Source: Phenylobacterium aquaticum
GTDB taxonomy: Bacteria > Pseudomonadota > Alphaproteobacteria > Caulobacterales > Caulobacteraceae
Reading direction: 5' to 3'
DNA: 57,826 bases
Assembly (NCBI GenBank): GCA_947378305.1
Contig: CANCJJ010000016.1
Location: 1 to 57,826, forward strand
Shown: one piece after another, positions 54,320 to 57,826 of the stretch
How the letters are laid out: every line of letters starts with the position of its first letter
Position numbering within the stretch: the first letter of the stretch is position 1
Made by a program: the position numbers and the translations under genes
The notes under the pieces: generated by a model
The model's input: only the letters and a program-made list of their open reading frames with translations
What the model was told of the DNA's origin: nothing
The model's database searches: none

Positions 54320-57304
54320 CTATCCCCCCAGGATCCACCCGGCACTGAGGCTCGCATAGGTCACGCCGACCAGCACCACCTGATCGCCATGGCCGAGATC
54401 GACCAGGGTATCTGCGCCCACCTGGCTGACCGTGTAGGTTGGTGATCCGTCGAGGATCAGCCGATCGCCTTCCCTTCGGTTGAAGTCGGTAATGCGGTCA
54501 AGGCCTGCGCCCACAAAACTGTGGAAGCTGTCCGCGCCCGTGCCGCCGGAGATCGTGTCGCTTCCGCGATCACCCCAGAGCCAGTCGTCGCCTGCGCCGC
54601 CAGAAACGCTATCGTCCCCCTGACCGCCCCGGACGGTATCGGCACCCTCGCCACCAAGAGCCGTGTCATTGCCCATATTGCCATAGACGATGTCGTTTCC
54701 GGTGCCGCCGTCGACCAGGTCATTGTCCTTGCCCCCCAGCACCCAGTCATCGCCACTCCCGCCCGAGACGGTGTCATTGCCGGTATTGCCGTTCAGTTCA
54801 TCATGGCCGTCGCCACCCGTCAGACTGTCATTGCCGGCAGCGCCAGACAGGCTATCGTCCAGGGCGCATCCCGCCAGGGTGTCATCCCCAGAGCCACCCG
54901 TCGCGTCCATTTCGGAGCTGGAAATGCTGATCTGGACCAACTGCGCCGTCTGGTCGCTGAACTGGAAATTTTCGATATTGGTCAGCTGGTCGGTGCCGTC
55001 CGGGCTCCCCGCCCGCAGGTCGCTGACCGTGACACTGCCGCCCTCGACGGAGATGGCATAGTCGGCGCGGGCACCGCTGAAGACCGCCGTGTCCCGGCCT
55101 GGTCCGCCGTCCAGCTGGTCGTCGCCCGCCCCGCCCACCAGACTGTCGGCCCCGCCCTGGCCCGAGAGATCGTCATTGCCCTTGCCGCCCACCAGGGTGT
55201 CATCGCCGCTGTTGGCGACATAGCGCATGCCGCCCGCCGCAAAGACCAGGTTCACGAACTGGGCGTTGGCCGTCAGGGTCTCGGTCTGGACGGACTGGTC
55301 GCGGAATTTGAGAGTTTCCACATTTGTCAGGATATCCTGACCGTCCGGGCTGCCGGGACGGATGTCACGGACGGTGACGATCCCGTCCACCAGGGTCACG
55401 CGATAATCAGACCATGCTCCGCTGAATACAGCGATATCGTTGCCGGTGCCGCCGTCCAAATTATCATTACCTGCGCCGCCGCAGAGGGTGTCATTTCCGC
55501 CCAGACCCCGGAGGTCGTCGGGCCCAGCGCTGCCCACCAGACTGTCGTCGCCCGCCCCCCCGTTCACCTGGGTCTGACCCAGGCTGGAGGTCTCTATCGA
55601 CCCATCGCGGAAGGTCAGGGTCTCTATCTTATACAATCGGTCCTGACCGTCCGGGCTGCCGGACCGGGTATCCAGGACGGTGAAGCCCTCGTCACCGGTC
55701 CCGGGATCGGTGAAGTGCGTGATCAGATAGTCAGACCTGGCTCCGCTGAAGATGGCCACGTCATAGTCATCGCCGCCATCGAGGGTATCGTTGCCCGCGC
55801 CCCCGCTCAGGGTGTCCTGGCCGTTGCCACCGGTGATCCGGTCATTGCCTGCATCCCCGGTCAGCGAGTTGTTTCCGCTGCCCGCCCAGAGGGTATCATT
55901 CCCCGCACCGCCGCAGACCGTGTCGTTTCCGGGAGCCTGTGCGGACAGGGAATCGTTGCCATCCTGACCCAGCAGCAGGTTGTCACCATTTCCGCCGGTG
56001 AGAGTATCGTTGCCCGCACCCCCATCCAGAGTGTCCTGTCCCGTCCCGGCGGACAGGACATCATCGCGGCCATCGCCAAGCACGAGGTTGTCGGTTACAA
56101 AGATCCGGGCCCGAATGCCGGTTCCCGATCCATCCGCCTGGGCGCCCTGCCAGGCGATGACAAAGGTGCCGTTGGACAGGGTTGTCATGGTCGGGCCGAC
56201 CTGGTTTCCAGCCAGGGTGGAGTTGACCAGAAATTCGCCGCCTAAGGCTATCCCGGCCGAATTGTAAGCCTGGGCCCGGATGCAGGAACCCGATCCGTCG
56301 GTGTTATAGTCGTACCAGGAAATGACATAGCCACCGTCAGGCCGGGCCGTCACCTTGGGATAGAACTGGTTTCCCGCCCGTATTGAATTGACCTGGAAAT
56401 CGAGGCCGATTGGCTGGCCATCTGCATCAAAGCGCCGGGCGCGGATTCCATAGCCTGAGGTGTCGTCCGCAAGGCTCTGATCTGTCCAGGTGACGATAAA
56501 TCCACCGTCGGCAAGAGCGGTCAGGGTGGGGGCTTCCTGACCGCCTTGCGTGGTTGAATTCACCAGAAAATCGGAGTCGACGAAAATTACATTAGGGTCA
56601 AAAATGCGGGCTCGAAGGCTTGTGCCCGAGCCATCGCTCAATTGATCTTGCCAGGCGACGACCAAATTGCCGTTCGACAGGGCGGTTAGGGTGGGATTAA
56701 CTTGCTCCCCACTGGCTGTGGAATTGACAACAAAGTCAGTCTGATCGCTGGATCCGTCTGCATTGAAAAATCGGGCGCGAATACAACTAGCGTTGCGATC
56801 ACCCGAGTTGTTGTTGTCTTGCCAAGTTACAACAAATCCGCCATCAGCAAGGGCCGTAATGCCGGGATGCAGTTTCCCATATAAGCTTGGGGAATTTACG
56901 ATAAAATCTTGCCCACCATTTGGGCCGCTCGTGACCGGCACACCTTGGGAATCGAAGACCCGGCCGCGAATTTCACGATCAGCCGAGGGGGTCGATGAGT
57001 CGCTCCATGTCACGACAAAACCGCCGCCGGTGAGCGCCGTGACCGCGCTGTTTATGTGTTCATTTAGGGTGGTCGCATTAATCTGAAACTCAGGGCCGAT
57101 TGTCGAACCACTGGCATCAAAAATCTGGCCCCGGACTCCGCGACCAGAGGTGTCTCCGACGCCGCTCTGGTCCGTCCAGGTGACGACAAATCCGCCATCC
57201 GACAACGCCGTAATGGCCGCCTCAGATTGGCTACCCGCCGTCGTCCCGTTGACCTGGAAATCCAGTCCGATCGGGGAAAGGGCTACAGGCGACGTCGTAG
57301 GCAA
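54320..57304 (-). CDS. Large RTX calcium-binding repeat protein
   Basis: 994 residues, starting at a TTG (57304) with no clear ribosome site and no signal peptide, as expected for a type I secretion substrate. Residues ~14-405 are seven tandem repeats of about 56 residues (F-x-V-N-S-T-x2-G-x-Q, T-A-L-x-D-G-G-F-V-V-T-W, I-R-A-R-x-F-D). From ~408 on there are blocks of RTX nonapeptides (GGAGNDTLxG type). These are split by three similar inserts (AVFSGARxDY ... DxRxGSPDGxDxLxNIExxxFxD) near 515, 625 and 738. The end (925-994) has F-x-x-I-T-D-F and a GWILGG terminus, the usual secretion-signal region. No secretion genes are in the window. Confidence 0.9.
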   Translation of the reverse strand: MPTTSPVALSPIGLDFQVNGTTAGSQSEAAITALSDGGFVVTWTDQSGVGDTSGRGVRGQIFDASGSTIGPEFQINATTLNEHINSAVTALTGGGFVVTWSDSSTPSADREIRGRVFDSQGVPVTSGPNGGQDFIVNSPSLYGKLHPGITALADGGFVVTWQDNNNSGDRNASCIRARFFNADGSSDQTDFVVNSTASGEQVNPTLTALSNGNLVVAWQDQLSDGSGTSLRARIFDPNVIFVDSDFLVNSTTQGGQEAPTLTALADGGFIVTWTDQSLADDTSGYGIRARRFDADGQPIGLDFQVNSIRAGNQFYPKVTARPDGGYVISWYDYNTDGSGSCIRAQAYNSAGIALGGEFLVNSTLAGNQVGPTMTTLSNGTFVIAWQGAQADGSGTGIRARIFVTDNLVLGDGRDDVLSAGTGQDTLDGGAGNDTLTGGNGDNLLLGQDGNDSLSAQAPGNDTVCGGAGNDTLWAGSGNNSLTGDAGNDRITGGNGQDTLSGGAGNDTLDGGDDYDVAIFSGARSDYLITHFTDPGTGDEGFTVLDTRSGSPDGQDRLYKIETLTFRDGSIETSSLGQTQVNGGAGDDSLVGSAGPDDLRGLGGNDTLCGGAGNDNLDGGTGNDIAVFSGAWSDYRVTLVDGIVTVRDIRPGSPDGQDILTNVETLKFRDQSVQTETLTANAQFVNLVFAAGGMRYVANSGDDTLVGGKGNDDLSGQGGADSLVGGAGDDQLDGGPGRDTAVFSGARADYAISVEGGSVTVSDLRAGSPDGTDQLTNIENFQFSDQTAQLVQISISSSEMDATGGSGDDTLAGCALDDSLSGAAGNDSLTGGDGHDELNGNTGNDTVSGGSGDDWVLGGKDNDLVDGGTGNDIVYGNMGNDTALGGEGADTVRGGQGDDSVSGGAGDDWLWGDRGSDTISGGTGADSFHSFVGAGLDRITDFNRREGDRLILDGSPTYTVSQVGADTLVDLGHGDQVVLVGVTYASLSAGWILGG

Positions 57305-57376
57305 GACGAAAGTCCGATCTAGTTTGCGCTCTCAGGTCAATAAGATTCGCGGCATCTGGGGTCGAGTTACCATCAA

Positions 57377-57430
57377 TTTTTCTGAAAAATCAGTGTGTTA
57401 TGGAGGTGGATGACGCTGTTTTTCAGAAAT
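57377..57430. promoter_or_regulatory. Two TTTC-W-GAAA palindromes upstream of the RTX gene
   Basis: TTTTTCTGAAAAA (57377-57389) is a perfect palindrome around one base, and TTTTTCAGAAATA (57419-57431) is a near copy. They start 42 bp apart, four helical turns. The 246-base gap 57305-57550 between the two RTX genes is AT-rich for this genome and otherwise shows no gene. They lie about 73 and 115 bases before the RTX start and could be operator sites. Confidence 0.4.
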
Positions 57431-57550
57431 ATGACTTTAGCCACGATTGTTTAAGTTCTCGTATACACGAAGACACGGGACCAAAGCGGACATTTCGGGA
57501 CGCACAAATTGAGTGTCACCCCGGTTTTGCCCCGTCAGGTGGGCGGGTCC

Positions 57551-57826
57551 CTAGCCCCCGACAATCCATCCCGCACTGAGGGTGGAGTAGGTCACGCCCA
57601 CCAGGATCATCTGGTCGCCATTGCCCATGTCGATGACCGTGTCGGCCCCAACCTGGCTGAGGGTGTATTTCGGCGACCCGTCCAGAATGACCTGGTCGCC
57701 CTCGGCACGGTTGAAGTCGATCACGCGGTCCAGGCCTGCGCCGGTGAAGCTGTGGAAGCTGTCGGCACCTGCGCCGCCCGAGATTGTGTCACTGCCCCGG
57801 TCGCCCCAGAGCCAGTCATTGCCTGC
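57551..57826 (-). CDS. C-terminus of a second RTX protein (partial)
   Basis: The frame is open to the right window edge and ends at TAG (57551-57553); 91 residues are visible. They align without gaps to the last 91 residues of the neighbouring RTX protein: AGNDWLWGDRGSDTISGG, ADSFHSFTGAGLDR, ILDGSPKYTLSQVGADT, ending SAGWIVGG. By my count 72 of 91 residues are identical (79%). The gene is transcribed toward the first RTX gene, so the two are tandem paralogs. The N-terminal part is outside the window. Confidence 0.88.
   Translation of the reverse strand, partial: AGNDWLWGDRGSDTISGGAGADSFHSFTGAGLDRVIDFNRAEGDQVILDGSPKYTLSQVGADTVIDMGNGDQMILVGVTYSTLSAGWIVGG

Noticed and set aside
54590..56080. 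Regular short repeats that resemble an array.
   Set aside because: They are in-frame codons for RTX nonapeptides, vary in sequence, and lack constant repeats with unique spacers, so this is not CRISPR.
1..57826. A mobile element, prophage, defence island or toxin-antitoxin module.
   Set aside because: I saw no transposase, integrase, attachment duplication near either tRNA, phage gene, restriction gene or antitoxin-like pair; genes are core or lineage-typical with similar base use.

Overview
The window is a 57.8 kb piece of a GC-rich alphaproteobacterial chromosome, most likely from the Caulobacterales (Caulobacter/Phenylobacterium-like). The reasons are the three-subunit PurS/PurQ/PurL FGAM synthase, GatCAB, the F1-ATPase inhibitor zeta subunit (DUF1476), a BolA/GrxD pair, a perfect alphaproteobacterial LexA box (GAAC-N7-GAAC) before ssb, and many non-ATG starts. 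Almost all of it is chromosomal core with some lineage-specific envelope genes. I found no insertion sequence, phage, CRISPR array or toxin-antitoxin module. No gap between genes exceeds about 250 bases.

Layout. 1-2 kb: the 3' end of a beta-propeller/flagellar-like protein and two small unknown envelope proteins that seem to share a cysteine-pair domain. 2-10 kb: ssb, gyrA, coaD, a periplasmic and a cytoplasmic cyclophilin, then queA-tgt (queuosine), ending against a convergent lipoprotein gene. 10.5 kb: tRNA-Lys(TTT). 10.7-15.6 kb: an L,D-transpeptidase followed by a MepK-type murein endopeptidase, then a membrane-anchored sulfatase overlapping a GST-like gene. 15.7-19.6 kb: recA-alaS. 19.7-25.1 kb: an SDR dehydrogenase and two secreted peptidases (S9 DPP-IV type, M28 GCPII type). 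25-29.9 kb: icd, a TrmJ-type methyltransferase, a DUF1254/DUF1214 protein, rpsD and a lipoprotein. 29.9-35.8 kb: a large M16 peptidase, thioesterase, grxD, bolA, a beta-lactamase-like serine hydrolase and pncC. 35.8-46.4 kb: the purine genes purL, purQ, purS, purC and purB on the minus strand, interleaved with a DUF4188 gene behind a perfect 27-bp palindrome, a CocE-type hydrolase, an APC permease, a lipoprotein and the ATPase zeta subunit. 46.5-54.2 kb: an MFS transporter, a SpoU methyltransferase, an MgtC/DUF4010 membrane protein, gatC-gatA, a small secreted protein, gatB and tRNA-Ser(GCT). 54.3-57.8 kb: a 994-residue RTX protein and the C-terminus of a second, closely related RTX protein.

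How the genes work together. PurC, PurSQL and PurB cover several steps of IMP synthesis. QueA and Tgt make queuosine. Ldt and MepK form and cut 3-3 peptidoglycan crosslinks. BolA and GrxD belong to iron-sulfur trafficking. GatCAB makes amide-charged tRNAs. The secreted peptidases, hydrolases and permease fit an organism that scavenges peptides.

The most interesting unexplained signals are: a terminator hairpin inside the purC leader, the 27-bp operator-like palindrome, an in-frame amber codon separating GrxD from a thioesterase, loss of two zinc cysteines in Tgt, Gln at the quinolone position of GyrA, the paired cysteine-domain proteins at 1-2 kb, and the tandem RTX paralogs with paired TTTC-W-GAAA palindromes between them. 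I did not see a complete, clearly new multi-gene system.
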